IMG/VR virus record: IMGVR_UViG_3300030328_001803
Location: 1 to 42,074 of that record
Origin: a virus
Reading direction: 5' to 3' (one strand)
Length of the DNA: 42,074 nucleotides
Part shown: piece after piece, positions 19,101-28,353 of the stretch
Position numbering within the stretch: the stretch's first letter is position 1
Layout of the letters: each line of letters starts with the position of its first letter
Notes under the pieces: model-generated
The model's input: the letters and a program-made list of their open reading frames with translations, nothing else
Told to the model about the DNA's origin: nothing
The model's database searches: none
Position numbers and translations under genes: made by a program

Positions 19101-19535
19101 AATGCAATACAAAAGTTTAACTCAGAGTTACAAGCTGCAAGAGAACAATTTAATGCACAGATGTATGCACAGATAGCACAAGCTAATGCTAAATGGAGAC
19201 AAGATACTACTACTGTAAACACAACTGCTGCTAATCAAAGTAACTTTCAATATGCAAAAGATGTTAATGGTTTAACTAATAAAGCTATTGATGAGATCTG
19301 GCAGAGAGAAAGAGACATTATGAACTTTGCATTTAGTGGAGCAGAGAATGCTAAAGAAAGAACTATGAATCTTATTCTTGGAGACAAAGAGTTAGAAAAA
19401 GTAAGATTACAATTAGATAAAGCTGAGAATGATGCATTCACAGAAAATATCTTTGGTTTACTTTTTGGTAAAGGTGGAATAGGTAATTTATTTGGTGGTA
19501 AAGGTTTATTTGGGGAACTAAATCTCTTTCAGTGA
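16182..19535 (+). CDS. Large internal virion protein with Pro-rich and Gln/Asn-rich helical regions
   Basis: This 1117-residue protein has three parts. An N-terminal region of about 215 residues contains DDGIWGKNNQTQRDYGKG. A long, probably disordered Pro/Thr/Glu-rich middle spans about residues 220-700. A helical C-terminal part spans about residues 725-1090, with repeats such as NLNNRQALVMAEA and SQFNSAQSNAMSQFNAGEAN. A Gly-Phe-rich tail ends the chain. It matches the length and position of internal core or ejection proteins of T7-like marine phages. The helical end may enter the host envelope during DNA delivery. I see no enzyme motif. The function is inferred from size, composition and place after the tail genes. 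Confidence 0.65.
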   Translation: MAEKRKVTAREAKNNLEPFGYDGPARWTSIDAFVKANPRAKAAVTANKGAFVQSEALGFSPGGYVKSYINDSGTLVKEREDGSLTKFGAEGNVVEFDAQGQVASNVYGGHTLGADTTKTKTVDLDKDQQAKLGQLFVNPKIDDDGIWGKNNQTQRDYGKGILSGRGDRVAQLVNQGANVYLNDKGQVMLETPDGSEAKLDYNAARRAFQAGLITGGKATYGAAEEETKEEEETTPEDTTPAPPVMSTPKQSAPAPDMPAAVSLEPSQDEIDRAAEIFSSDGTVTLPTGSYDLPSIETPTVEAPEGTTAVDAPTFEANVQRQAEQFKQRGIDQAQLIQPQTRAEKIAAGQTVGKLEQRLYQNRQGMSTYILGVYNSEGVWTPSQPIPQGYRVANVGQAPYLVQQAASAPTTPNIDVTTNPFGVPADKVGDPEYVNVYQGGMIRGYSPGGMPQDPNDETSTPENPITTPDTPTVTVADQPITKEQMAQGQADLTAGAILDPAGTAVAAPVATINPDAEGTVLGATTGQALGTAPIITDPAQAPKTITADTPDKPPVSKVTAQKAEDKIKTTLEGGLDVKKMLDNVKGSSFYKPEYNPETGKITIEVPQIEKHWLRVDKDGNPIPQKPLPPVKREVTPEEFADMFGADVSDFTSQGVQAATSTGPTKTIEAQTQDTTKISDLEAAQGTTKEIQDQLKEDMPTRELQEGELISGSAVDKGEVAETFGTGEVKAASMQDEMTTLMDQFEGGNTPPWAAGAMRKATAVMAQRGLGASSMAGQAIIQAAMEASLPIAQIDTANKQQMALTKAEQRAKFMQMDFDQEFQSKVKNAAKVSEVANMNFTAEQQVALENAKMAQTMNLANLNNRQALVMAEAAQISQLEMASLNNRQQAQVQNAQNFLAVDMANLNNEQATEIFKAQALANTILSDTAASNASEQFNASSENQTEQFFASMKSQISQFNSAQSNAMSQFNAGEANAIQKFNSELQAAREQFNAQMYAQIAQANAKWRQDTTTVNTTAANQSNFQYAKDVNGLTNKAIDEIWQRERDIMNFAFSGAENAKERTMNLILGDKELEKVRLQLDKAENDAFTENIFGLLFGKGGIGNLFGGKGLFGELNLFQ

Positions 19536-19596
19536 TATGTTATTTAGAGGCCTACTTATTTTACTTTCGTTATTATTAATAATAAAGGGGACAGAT

Positions 19597-20334
19597 ATGT
19601 CTAGTATGTATGAACAAGCTTATAATCAATACCTAAAGATGGAGGGTAGTTCTTTTGTTTCACCTGAGAAACCTAAATCTTTAGGTGGTAGACCTGATGT
19701 AAAGGTAGCTGATGCACAAATATCTAAGATAGGAGCTACTAATATTGCTATCTATGAAAGATTTAGTGCTATTAGAAAAGAAAATAAAAGACTTAAAGAA
19801 CAAGAATTTTTAAAAATGAAAGCTTCTTCAGGTAAGGATCAACCTATTAATACTAGACCAAATTTAGAAAAAGAATTTTCTAAGTCTGATGAATATAATA
19901 CTGAAAGAGCTGATAGATATTTTACAGATTTAAAGAGTGAGTTTCCTAATCTTACTAAGAAACAACTTAGTGCTATTGTTGGTAATCTTCACCATGAATC
20001 TAGAGGTTTTACTGCATTTAAAGAGACTGGTGGTAGAGGTTTAGGTGATGCCCAATGGACAGCTACAAGAAGAAAAGAATTTTTAGACTTTACTAAGAAG
20101 AATGGTTTAGATCCTAAAACTTATGAGGGTAGTTATGCTTTCTTAATACATGAATTAAAGAGTAATAAAACTCATGGATTTACAGAAGATTTTATGGAGA
20201 AGTTTAACAATCAAGATTTAAGTATTAGTCAGCTAACTAAAATGTTTGAAAGACAATATCTAGTTGCAGGTGAACCTAAGATGCAAAGTAGAATTGCTGA
20301 TGCTAATTTTTATTTTAATAGAGAGGACTTATAA
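19597..20334 (+). CDS. Tail lysozyme-domain protein (peptidoglycan-degrading)
   Basis: The C-terminal half resembles phage tail lysozymes (Phage_lysozyme2 type): LSAIVGNLHHESRGF, then GRGLGDAQWTATRRKEF, then YAFLIHELKS. The Glu of HHES (residue 134 of the 245-residue product) is the likely catalytic acid. It could open peptidoglycan during entry or act in lysis. ATG 19597 is preferred because AAAGGGG (19584-19590) lies six bases upstream. An upstream in-frame ATG at 19537 lacks a ribosome site; it would add a very hydrophobic 20-residue leader (MLFRGLLILLSLLLIIKGTD), so a signal-anchored longer form cannot be excluded. No separate endolysin gene is seen in the window. Confidence 0.7.
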   Translation: MSSMYEQAYNQYLKMEGSSFVSPEKPKSLGGRPDVKVADAQISKIGATNIAIYERFSAIRKENKRLKEQEFLKMKASSGKDQPINTRPNLEKEFSKSDEYNTERADRYFTDLKSEFPNLTKKQLSAIVGNLHHESRGFTAFKETGGRGLGDAQWTATRRKEFLDFTKKNGLDPKTYEGSYAFLIHELKSNKTHGFTEDFMEKFNNQDLSISQLTKMFERQYLVAGEPKMQSRIADANFYFNREDL

Positions 20335-20915
20335 TGCAATTTAACAGACCTGTTCCGGGTCAATCTCTAACATCAACACCTAAAGGTGCTCCATATGAGA
20401 GACCCCCAGAAATAAATGATCCAGTAAAAGCTTTAGATTACCATTTAGATATACTTGATAATCCTAAAGCAGTGGAACAAGCAATGTTTATGTTAGAGAT
20501 GGGTGTGGATTTGTCTACATTAGTAGAAGGTATTACTCGTAATGCTGTGATGGAAGGTATACATTCAATAGATATAAGTTTAATAGTAGCACCTGTTATA
20601 CATGAATACTTAAAAGGTTATGCAGACTCTTTAGATGTAAAATATGATGAGGGTTTTGAGGATAAAGGAGAAGATGAGAGGGTGTCTTATGCTAGAAATG
20701 AAATGTTAGCTAGAAAATTTTTAGCTGAAAGACAAGAAGGGGAAGGTAATATGAGAGATGGTGAGAGAACTTATTTTGAAGATTACGAGACTGATGAAAT
20801 AGATCAAGATATGGTTGTAACACCTGAAGATGTAGAAATAAGAAAAGTTATTCGTGAAGGTCAGGGTGACATGGCATCAGTTGAAAAACCAAAAGGATTA
20901 ATGGCGAGGGCATAA
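20334..20915 (+). CDS. Unknown virion-region protein
   Basis: I do not recognise this 193-residue protein. The middle is helical and moderately hydrophobic (GVDLSTLVEGITRNAVMEGI, about residues 53-72). The C-terminal third is very acidic, and the chain ends with a KPKGLMARA basic tail. The start overlaps the stop of the lysozyme gene by one base, and the next gene begins one base after its stop, so it is part of the same operon of internal virion genes. A role as a minor internal or assembly protein is the best guess. Confidence 0.6.
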   Translation: MQFNRPVPGQSLTSTPKGAPYERPPEINDPVKALDYHLDILDNPKAVEQAMFMLEMGVDLSTLVEGITRNAVMEGIHSIDISLIVAPVIHEYLKGYADSLDVKYDEGFEDKGEDERVSYARNEMLARKFLAERQEGEGNMRDGERTYFEDYETDEIDQDMVVTPEDVEIRKVIREGQGDMASVEKPKGLMARA

Positions 20916-20916
20916 A

Positions 20917-22119
20917 ATGAAATTAACAGCAGTAGGTATAAGAAACTACCAAGATAAAGTAGAAGCTCGTCAAGATCAACGAGAAAAAACTATTATGGAT
21001 TTATATGCTAAGGGTGGTGCATCATCAATAGCTAAATTATTTAATAGATCAACTGTTAATAATAGAGGTATACAGTTATTTAATCGTAATGATGAAGATG
21101 ATATAACACAAACATCTTTAGGTCCTACTATGGGAGATAGTTATGTGTTTGGTCAGTCAACAAAAGAAGCAGCTTTTATGAAGGATCTTCAAGATAACTT
21201 TGGACTAGATGATGATACAGCTGCTAAGTTTATGGCTAATGGAGACCCAACAGTTTTTGAAAGACTGCATAAAAAAATTAAAGCTGCTCAAGAATTTTAT
21301 GAAGTACAAGATAAACCTTTTGCAAGAAGTCCTGTATCAGAAAAATTTATTGGAAATTTAATACAGGGTTCTATAGCTCAAGCATCTACTCCATCAGGAA
21401 GAATAGATATTAAAAAAGTAGAAGATTACGTTGGCAGAGAGTTAGATGGTTTATATAAAGGAATACTTCAACAAGAAGAAATGCCAAGAGGTCAGATTAT
21501 TCTTGGTGATAAATTTTTAGGAGAGGATTTTAAACCTAATGAAATAAAACTTTTTGTTAATAATGCTACTTCATCAACTGCACTAATGGCAGAAAGACAT
21601 AGTGACAAACTTGGGGTTAAGATAAAAAAACTTAATGATATTAAAGAGGGTTATGTTACTGATCCTTCTGGTGCAAGAACTCAAACAACACCTAGAAATT
21701 TAACAGAATCTGAAATAATTGAAAGAGATTTTTATATAAATTATCAACAACAATTAGATAGTGCAAGAGAATCTTTTAAAGATGACGATAATCCTTTAGA
21801 ATTGTTTTTAATTTATGGTGCTAAAGGATTAGAAAGATACTTAAAACAATCGCCTAAATTAGCCAGAGATACTTTAGTTAATCAATACTTAGAAGCTGCT
21901 AGAGCTAGAGATTTTATTTTAGTTCCTGTTCTTCCCGGAAGACCTACAGAATTAATTCCTTATGATCCTAATCTTAATCCTAATACGCAAAGTTTTTTAT
22001 ATCAATTAGTTTATGGAGATAAGTTATTTGGAGTAGGAGATAAGATTGCAGCTTATGATGGAACTTTAGAATCACCTAATATATTACACTCATATGATTT
22101 AACAGATAGGTCAAATTAA
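20917..22119 (+). CDS. Unknown internal virion-region protein
   Basis: I do not recognise this 400-residue protein. It is mainly helical and charged, with an N-terminal basic stretch (IRNYQDKVEARQDQREKTIM), a middle that contains FGLDDDTAAKFMANG, and a C-terminal part with FILVPVLPGRPTELIPYDPN. It has no membrane segment or enzyme motif. It is packed between the lysozyme-domain gene cluster and the largest ejection-like protein, so it may be one of the internal core proteins of a podovirus. Confidence 0.6.
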   Translation: MKLTAVGIRNYQDKVEARQDQREKTIMDLYAKGGASSIAKLFNRSTVNNRGIQLFNRNDEDDITQTSLGPTMGDSYVFGQSTKEAAFMKDLQDNFGLDDDTAAKFMANGDPTVFERLHKKIKAAQEFYEVQDKPFARSPVSEKFIGNLIQGSIAQASTPSGRIDIKKVEDYVGRELDGLYKGILQQEEMPRGQIILGDKFLGEDFKPNEIKLFVNNATSSTALMAERHSDKLGVKIKKLNDIKEGYVTDPSGARTQTTPRNLTESEIIERDFYINYQQQLDSARESFKDDDNPLELFLIYGAKGLERYLKQSPKLARDTLVNQYLEAARARDFILVPVLPGRPTELIPYDPNLNPNTQSFLYQLVYGDKLFGVGDKIAAYDGTLESPNILHSYDLTDRSN

Positions 22120-22121
22120 TA

Positions 22122-25100
22122 ATGACAATAATGCCTATAAATATTAATACTAATATTCCAGAACCAGAAAAGTTTGACATTTCAGATTTTCTTAACCAAC
22201 AAGATTCTAATAATATTAATACACCCACTATTGAACCAACTCCTTATGAAATGGAGGTTGTACCATATAATATAGAATCACCAGTTGTTGTTCCTTCATT
22301 AAATAAAGACTCTTATATAGATCTTGAAAAGATTTTTGCTCAAGATTATGAAAACAGAAGACTTACTAAAGAACAAATACTAGCTGATAATAGACTTATG
22401 GATATTATTAAAAGTAATTTAGAAGCTAGGTATACACCGGGTGGGTTATTAACTAAAGCTAGAAGGGGTGTTGTTGGTTTAGCAGGTGGTGATATAGGTG
22501 GCCTCAAAGGTAGAGACTACAGGAATATGTCTGACGAAGATGTATTTGAAATATGGCAGAACTACCAAAGATCTTTTAGTGCAGGTCAAACAGTTACTGT
22601 AGGTAATGAGATAGCTTACACAATGAATGCTAATGATGATATTAAAGTTAAGCTTGGTGCAGGTTATAAACTATTTGATCAGATGATTAATGCTTATACT
22701 GGTGCTTTTACTGGTAAAAGTAGTTGGGCAGAAATGGCTGATGCTACTTGGGATTATGCTAAAGCAGGTGTATATGATCCTGCTACACTATTAGGTTTTG
22801 GTCTTGGTAAATTGTTTGGTTTTGGTGCTACTAAAACTTCAGCAGTTGCTGCAAAAACTCTTATGAAAGAGGCATATAAAAAAGCAGTTAAAGAAGGAAC
22901 AACTAGACAGCTAGCATTTAAAACTATTGGCAATGCTGCTAAACAAGCTTTACCTTTTGCTTTTATAGATACTACAATAGCAGTTGGTGCAGATGCATTA
23001 ACACAGATGCAGTTAATGGATGTAGGTGTTCAAGATGAATTTAGTCCTGCACAAAGTGCTATAACTGCAGCAGGTAATATGTTAGTAATACCAACTTTAG
23101 TTGCTATGGGTGCAACTGTAAAAGAACTAAGGAAAGGTCCACTTAAAAAGACTTTTCTTTCTTATCGTCAATTTGATGAAGACTTCTTAACTTTAGGAAC
23201 TAGTAAAGCTGAAGCAGAACTAAAGAAAAGAGTTAAAAAGGACATCATCATTAACTATGTAGATGAAAACTTTGGATTAATAAAAGGTGATAGTAAAAAC
23301 TTTTTAGAATGGAAAGTTCTTAGAGATAATGCTAAGAAAAGAGTAAAGGCTAGAGGTGAACAATACGATAGTAATGAGATAACAAATGCTTTCTTTCAAT
23401 ACTTTTGGTTAGGTAGTCCAGATCAAAAGACTAAAGGATTTTTTCAAGCACTAGAAGATTCAGGATTTGTTGTTCATCCTGCTATGCTAAAAAAGTATGG
23501 AACAAGAACAGCTGTTTATGCTAATGCTATTATGGAATACTTAGACACAAAACAAGTTAGGGAAATAGTAAAAAAGTTTGAAGAAGATACTGGTCGTAAA
23601 CTAATGTTTACAGATATTAAAACTGAAAAGAGAATTATAGATGGAGTAGAAACAAATGTGAATGTTTCATATCCTGTATCAGGAGATAAGATAACAGCTA
23701 GAAGCATGGGTTATCATTTTGCTAAATCAGTTAGTGAAGCAGGTGAAGCTCTGTGGCTACCATCAGAATTAAGTAGACTTGAAAAAGCAGGTGTTAATAT
23801 AAAAGATGCTATTGAAATGATAGCAGGTCAAACTAAAAAAGGAGAAGGACCAACAAGTAAAGAGATGAGACAGTTTGGTTTATCTGTCTATAAAAGACTA
23901 TTAACTTCTCATCTATCTACAACCGGTGCAAACTTAAAAGGTTTTGTTGCTTTAGTAAACTTAAATACTATGGCTGACTTTGTAACTGGTGGTATTAACT
24001 TAGCTCAGAGTGGTGTTTATTATGGAATGCTTGATGCTAAAAAGGGAAAAGAGTTTTATGATGAAGCTTATGGTAGTGTGTTTGGTGCTTTACGTAGAGG
24101 TTTTGATGTAATATCTCCAGACATTCCAATAGAGTATGCTAATAAAATACTTGAGTTAGATCCTAAAATTAAGTCTAGATTATTTAGAGATGTTGCAGGA
24201 GATGGTGGTGTAAGAGATTCTTTTGAACATTTTAATTTAGATAAAGGTAATATAATAGTATCTTCAACAGGAAGAATAATTGATGCAGCAACAAAAGGTG
24301 CACAAACTTTAACCTTTGTTAGATTACAAGATGATATAACTAAGCGTTGGGCTTTTGGGACTAATATTAATCAATATATAATGAGAGAATATGGTGTGAG
24401 TCCTGATCAGTTTTATGCCAGACCTGATGTATCTTTAGAGATGGCCTCTAAAAAATTTCAAGAAAGGGTAGTAGACAGGGCATTATTTAGAACAATGAGA
24501 GAGACTGCATCTGTAAACTGGTCTACTTTACCTGCAGGTAATGCTTTTAGAGCAGCTGCAAAACAAATAGAGAACTTTACTAATAATACTGAGATAGGTT
24601 ATATAGTTCCTTTCGGTAGTTTTATGAATACTACCATTGCTACTATGGGAGACTTAACTGCTTTCAATGCTTTTAGAGCCACATATAGAGCACTGACTGG
24701 AAAGAAACCTGACTATGCTGATCCAGAGTTTGCTGAAGCTTGGGGTAAAGCTTCTGTTGGTATAGCATTAATAGCTCTAGGAATACCTGCAGCTAGAGAA
24801 AGAATTGCTGAAGGCTTATCATATTCACAAGAAAGAAATGAAGAGGTATTACAACTTGGTCCATATAAGATAGGATCAGGACAAGGTATGGGAGATATTG
24901 AAGATAAAACTTATGACTGGCCTGTGTCAACTATCAGACTTTTATCTCAGATACTAGCTCATGGTATGAAAGATACTAATGATCCTAGAGAAATAGACTA
25001 CTCAGAGATACCTAAAAATTTAATAGATGAGGTCATACTTCAAACTGGTGGTCAAGCTATTAGAGATTTAGACTTTACAGGTAGACAAGTAAAGTATGTA

Positions 25101-25874
25101 GTAGAAAAGTTAAAGAATGGTGATATTAAACCTCTTGTAGATCTTATGGGTGGAGCAGGAGAGAGAATACTATCAGGTGCTACTCGACCTTTTGATACTC
25201 CAAATCAAGTTATAGGAATGTTTACTGATAGTAATATGAATCCTAATCTACGAGAAGGTTTATTTTTACAGGGAGAAGCTGTAAGATACATTAATAATAT
25301 ACCAAAATTATTTAGTCGAGAGAGTTTATCTGAAGATCTACCACTAAAAGCAACACCATTTAGAGGTGTAGAGTTAAGTAAAGCTGATCCCGGTAAGAAT
25401 TTATTTGGGGTTAGAACTGTAAATGAACCTAATCTAATGGAAAGAATGGTTAATGTTGCAGGTATGAGGTACTGGGATGTTTATAAAACAGATGCACCTA
25501 ATCAAATACAAAACAGAATGAATCAGATAGCTGCACCTTTCTTTGAGGACAGAGCTATAGAAGCTCTAAAAGCTAATCCTGATTTTATGGATCTTAGAAA
25601 ACAAGATCAAGTAGATATAATAATGGATATATCATCTAAGGTTAAAGAAGATGTAATTAATTTTATGGAAAAATCTTTACCTAAAGAAATTAATATTATT
25701 AGATTACTATTTAATAAAGATAAAGAAAAGGTAAAAGAAATTATGGACTTCTTAGATATAGAAGGTGAGCTAATAGATTTATTAGATAAACCAGATGGTT
25801 TAAAACAATTAAGAACTATTGAACATATGTTAAAAAACTATGATGATTATAAACCATACAAAACTTTTAACTAA
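22122..25874 (+). CDS. Very large internal virion / DNA-ejection protein
   Basis: This 1250-residue protein is the last and largest rightward gene, the position of T7 gp16-like ejection proteins. An N-terminal disordered segment (about 1-100) precedes Gly/Ala-rich, membrane-prone helices (about 215-340, for example DPATLLGFGLGKLFGFGA and ITAAGNMLVIPTLVAMGA). A long helical body follows, with more hydrophobic helices near residue 890 and a charged C-terminus. I see no lytic transglycosylase motif, unlike T7 gp16; that activity may reside in the separate lysozyme-domain gene. Its stop codon overlaps the stop of the convergent gene, so no terminator fits at this end. Confidence 0.7.
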   Translation: MTIMPININTNIPEPEKFDISDFLNQQDSNNINTPTIEPTPYEMEVVPYNIESPVVVPSLNKDSYIDLEKIFAQDYENRRLTKEQILADNRLMDIIKSNLEARYTPGGLLTKARRGVVGLAGGDIGGLKGRDYRNMSDEDVFEIWQNYQRSFSAGQTVTVGNEIAYTMNANDDIKVKLGAGYKLFDQMINAYTGAFTGKSSWAEMADATWDYAKAGVYDPATLLGFGLGKLFGFGATKTSAVAAKTLMKEAYKKAVKEGTTRQLAFKTIGNAAKQALPFAFIDTTIAVGADALTQMQLMDVGVQDEFSPAQSAITAAGNMLVIPTLVAMGATVKELRKGPLKKTFLSYRQFDEDFLTLGTSKAEAELKKRVKKDIIINYVDENFGLIKGDSKNFLEWKVLRDNAKKRVKARGEQYDSNEITNAFFQYFWLGSPDQKTKGFFQALEDSGFVVHPAMLKKYGTRTAVYANAIMEYLDTKQVREIVKKFEEDTGRKLMFTDIKTEKRIIDGVETNVNVSYPVSGDKITARSMGYHFAKSVSEAGEALWLPSELSRLEKAGVNIKDAIEMIAGQTKKGEGPTSKEMRQFGLSVYKRLLTSHLSTTGANLKGFVALVNLNTMADFVTGGINLAQSGVYYGMLDAKKGKEFYDEAYGSVFGALRRGFDVISPDIPIEYANKILELDPKIKSRLFRDVAGDGGVRDSFEHFNLDKGNIIVSSTGRIIDAATKGAQTLTFVRLQDDITKRWAFGTNINQYIMREYGVSPDQFYARPDVSLEMASKKFQERVVDRALFRTMRETASVNWSTLPAGNAFRAAAKQIENFTNNTEIGYIVPFGSFMNTTIATMGDLTAFNAFRATYRALTGKKPDYADPEFAEAWGKASVGIALIALGIPAARERIAEGLSYSQERNEEVLQLGPYKIGSGQGMGDIEDKTYDWPVSTIRLLSQILAHGMKDTNDPREIDYSEIPKNLIDEVILQTGGQAIRDLDFTGRQVKYVVEKLKNGDIKPLVDLMGGAGERILSGATRPFDTPNQVIGMFTDSNMNPNLREGLFLQGEAVRYINNIPKLFSRESLSEDLPLKATPFRGVELSKADPGKNLFGVRTVNEPNLMERMVNVAGMRYWDVYKTDAPNQIQNRMNQIAAPFFEDRAIEALKANPDFMDLRKQDQVDIIMDISSKVKEDVINFMEKSLPKEINIIRLLFNKDKEKVKEIMDFLDIEGELIDLLDKPDGLKQLRTIEHMLKNYDDYKPYKTFN

Positions 25875-26080
25875 TCTTCTTCATCTAATAATTTATCTGC
25901 CCACTCATAAGCCTCTTTAGCTACTTCTATCTTATTTGTTTTACCCTTAGCAATTAGACCTGACAATGCTTGTCCTGCAAGATAACGTCTAGTTGTTAAG
26001 GGTTTTGCTTTTTTAGTAGGTTTAACTATACGTAGTCTACGAAAGTTCCTTGCTTCCTGTTCCAGATTCTTCCACTTCAT
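25871..26080 (-). CDS. Small basic protein, last gene of the leftward operon
   Basis: This 69-residue protein has a basic N-terminal half (RRLRIVKPTKKAKPLTTRR) and an AGQALSGLIAKGKTNKIEVA..A..WADKLL helical C-terminal half. I have the impression that short phage proteins of the AGQAL-GLLA type are common, but no function is known to me. It overlaps the upstream DUF3310 gene by 44 bases. Its TAG stop overlaps the TAA stop of the rightward gene within the four bases CTAA at 25871-25874. Nucleic-acid binding is possible from its charge only. Confidence 0.6.
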   Translation of the reverse strand: MKWKNLEQEARNFRRLRIVKPTKKAKPLTTRRYLAGQALSGLIAKGKTNKIEVAKEAYEWADKLLDEED

Positions 26081-26444
26081 TTCTTTGTACCCACCTATCT
26101 CTTAATCTATTTAAATACCAGATTGCTTTATCAATATCTTGTACACCATTTTTATATTCACATCTCCACAAATACTTTAATACATTTGCAGCATGTGGTG
26201 CTATATCTCCAGACATCTTTTCTGTCATGGCTTCAATAGCTTCAATGCATTCTAGTCCACCACGATTATAATGTTTAGGGTTGTTAACATCATCATAGTG
26301 TCCATGAAAAGTTGTATCAGTAGTTAAGGTAATTGTTTCTGTCATATTTTCTCCGTCACATATTTCACACTCATAACATTTTAAGTCATCATCAAGATAG
26401 TTGCCACACATAGCACACATTTCTTTAGGAAAGATTACTGTCAT
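26037..26444 (-). CDS. DUF3310 protein with an N-terminal zinc-ribbon-like segment
   Basis: This is a 135-residue protein. The C-terminal half has the DUF3310 pattern NNPKHYNRGGLECIEAIEAM, then NVLKYLWRCEYKNGVQDIDK and AIWYLNRL. That family is frequent in phages and often labelled nucleotide kinase-like, though its function is unsettled. The N-terminus adds Cys10, Cys13, Cys23, Cys26 and Cys29, which could bind zinc. The ATG at 26444 is supported by TAGGAG six bases upstream; a start at the internal Met of MTETITL would lose the cysteines. It directly follows the ribonucleotide reductase gene and is probably cotranscribed with it. Confidence 0.75.
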   Translation of the reverse strand: MTVIFPKEMCAMCGNYLDDDLKCYECEICDGENMTETITLTTDTTFHGHYDDVNNPKHYNRGGLECIEAIEAMTEKMSGDIAPHAANVLKYLWRCEYKNGVQDIDKAIWYLNRLRDRWVQRNEVEESGTGSKELS

Positions 26445-26445
26445 G

Positions 26446-28353
26446 TTAAACTCCTATGTCTACAACCTCGCATGAGTCACCACTACAAGCCATAGTTTGA
26501 CTGCCAGATGTAGTATCACCTTTCTCATAGTCTCTTAGTTTATTCCAATTAATTCTAGTATTCATTTTAGAAAGCATATCATTATATTCGTCTTCTGTAC
26601 ACTCTTGATAAGGTGCTTGCTGATATACATGATCAGAGTGTGGTAAAAAAGATACACCAGACATCTTATCAAAATGTTTGAATACAAATGCACCTACATC
26701 TAACCACTCGTTTTCTTTAACAGTAACAGTAACAGATGGTTTATGCTCACACCAATGTTCTTGGTATATCAACCAGATATTTAATTGATCTATAGCAGAT
26801 AACTCATCTCTAACTCTAGAACCTTTAGGTGACTTCATAGGAAAACTAAATACTGTAGTAGTATCAGGTTTCATTACACATGGTTCACTAGGTACACCTT
26901 GATCTATCATAAACTTAGTAAGTGGATCTTTGTTATCACCACGTACTGTTCTTATGTAATACTTAGAATGTCTAGCATGAATACCACTAGCTGAATCACA
27001 CAGCTGAGATACTGTACCACTAGGTTTAACACATGTAATAGCAGTGCTCTCTTGGATACCAAACTTCTTAGCAAACTCTTTATTAGTATCAATAGCTACT
27101 TGCTTAAATCTTGGAAGTCTTTTATCCATATCAACTAGATTACAATTAGTATGTATACTATCCATAATACCTGTAAGACTTACACCAAGTAATCTCTCTT
27201 CTTCAGTATTAGTTCTCCATATTTTTCTTAAGTATGGAAAGTCTGTAAGTGTAGCTTGAGCTGTTCCTAGTATAGTAGCAATCCTAATCTTCTTCTCTAT
27301 ATCATCATCTTTGTCACCATCTTTTATTACTACTTCAGTAAGATTACAGAACTGATGTGGTCTTAGTATTATTTCACTGCAAGGATTAGTACCAAAGTCA
27401 TAGTTAGGATCTCTTCTCTCATTCTTCATGGCTTGTTTCTTAGCAGATACTCTATTAAAGATACCTCTCTCACCTGACTTAGATTCTACTAATGAAGTCC
27501 ACTCTCGTAAGAATGTTTCAGAGTCAGGCTTATCTGTATAAACGACAGAGTTGTTAGACAATGCCATATGTGGAGCAGTCTCCCACCATTGACCAGTCTT
27601 AGCATGACGCATTCTAATATCAGATAAGTTAGACAAACTAATCATAGCTGATCTACGTACACCACCTACTACTACAATCTCACCAACCTTACACATAATA
27701 CTATGACAATCATAGCTAGATAGCTTTCTACCTTTTGCTTCTTTAAACATATTAATAGTAAACTTAAATAGATCAACAAGAGGAGCAGGTCCAGATGCTC
27801 TACCACCAAATGTTTTTAGTCTAGCACCTGCAGGTCTAATCATACTAACATCATAAGTTGGTATCTCACCTGCATATAGTAAAGCTATAAGCATACGAAA
27901 TGCTCTTGCCCAACCTTCTTTACTATCTCTTACAACAATAGTTGTTTGACTATCTACTAAAACATCTGGCACTTCTGGTAGTTTATCTACATATTGTCTT
28001 TCAACAGAGAAGCCTACACCTGTACCACAAAGTAATATATACATAGCTTCATCAAAAGATTTAATATCATCTACCGGTAGATAACTACAGTTATATCCTG
28101 CAGTATTGTCTCTATCTAATGCAGGTCCTGCAGTCATTAAGGCTCTCATAGAGGGCATAACATCTAGGTTATGTATAGCTGCCCATATTTCATTACTAGT
28201 ATTATCATCTATACCTACTTTCTCAGACATATAATCTACATATCTAGTAACAGTTTCACTCCACGTTTCTCTTCTCCCCTCATCATCTAACCAACGTGCA
28301 TATCGTGATGTTGCAATAAAGTTTTGGTAATCTGTTGGTAGTGCATTACTCAT
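26446..28353 (-). CDS. nrdJ: Adenosylcobalamin-dependent (class II) ribonucleotide reductase
   Basis: This enzyme reduces ribonucleotides to deoxyribonucleotides without needing oxygen or a small subunit, using coenzyme B12. The 635-residue chain has GYNCSY with Cys89, the catalytic NPCSEI (Asn323, Cys325, Glu327), Cys336, the PSGTVSQL phosphate-binding stretch, and a C-terminal redox pair CSGDSC (Cys623 and Cys628). The spacings Cys325-Cys336 (11) and Cys623-Cys628 (5) match those I recall for the monomeric Lactobacillus-type class II enzyme. No intein is seen. It overlaps the MazG-like gene by four bases, so both act in the same dNTP-supply operon. The host or environment must supply B12. 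Confidence 0.93.
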   Translation of the reverse strand: MSNALPTDYQNFIATSRYARWLDDEGRRETWSETVTRYVDYMSEKVGIDDNTSNEIWAAIHNLDVMPSMRALMTAGPALDRDNTAGYNCSYLPVDDIKSFDEAMYILLCGTGVGFSVERQYVDKLPEVPDVLVDSQTTIVVRDSKEGWARAFRMLIALLYAGEIPTYDVSMIRPAGARLKTFGGRASGPAPLVDLFKFTINMFKEAKGRKLSSYDCHSIMCKVGEIVVVGGVRRSAMISLSNLSDIRMRHAKTGQWWETAPHMALSNNSVVYTDKPDSETFLREWTSLVESKSGERGIFNRVSAKKQAMKNERRDPNYDFGTNPCSEIILRPHQFCNLTEVVIKDGDKDDDIEKKIRIATILGTAQATLTDFPYLRKIWRTNTEEERLLGVSLTGIMDSIHTNCNLVDMDKRLPRFKQVAIDTNKEFAKKFGIQESTAITCVKPSGTVSQLCDSASGIHARHSKYYIRTVRGDNKDPLTKFMIDQGVPSEPCVMKPDTTTVFSFPMKSPKGSRVRDELSAIDQLNIWLIYQEHWCEHKPSVTVTVKENEWLDVGAFVFKHFDKMSGVSFLPHSDHVYQQAPYQECTEDEYNDMLSKMNTRINWNKLRDYEKGDTTSGSQTMACSGDSCEVVDIGV

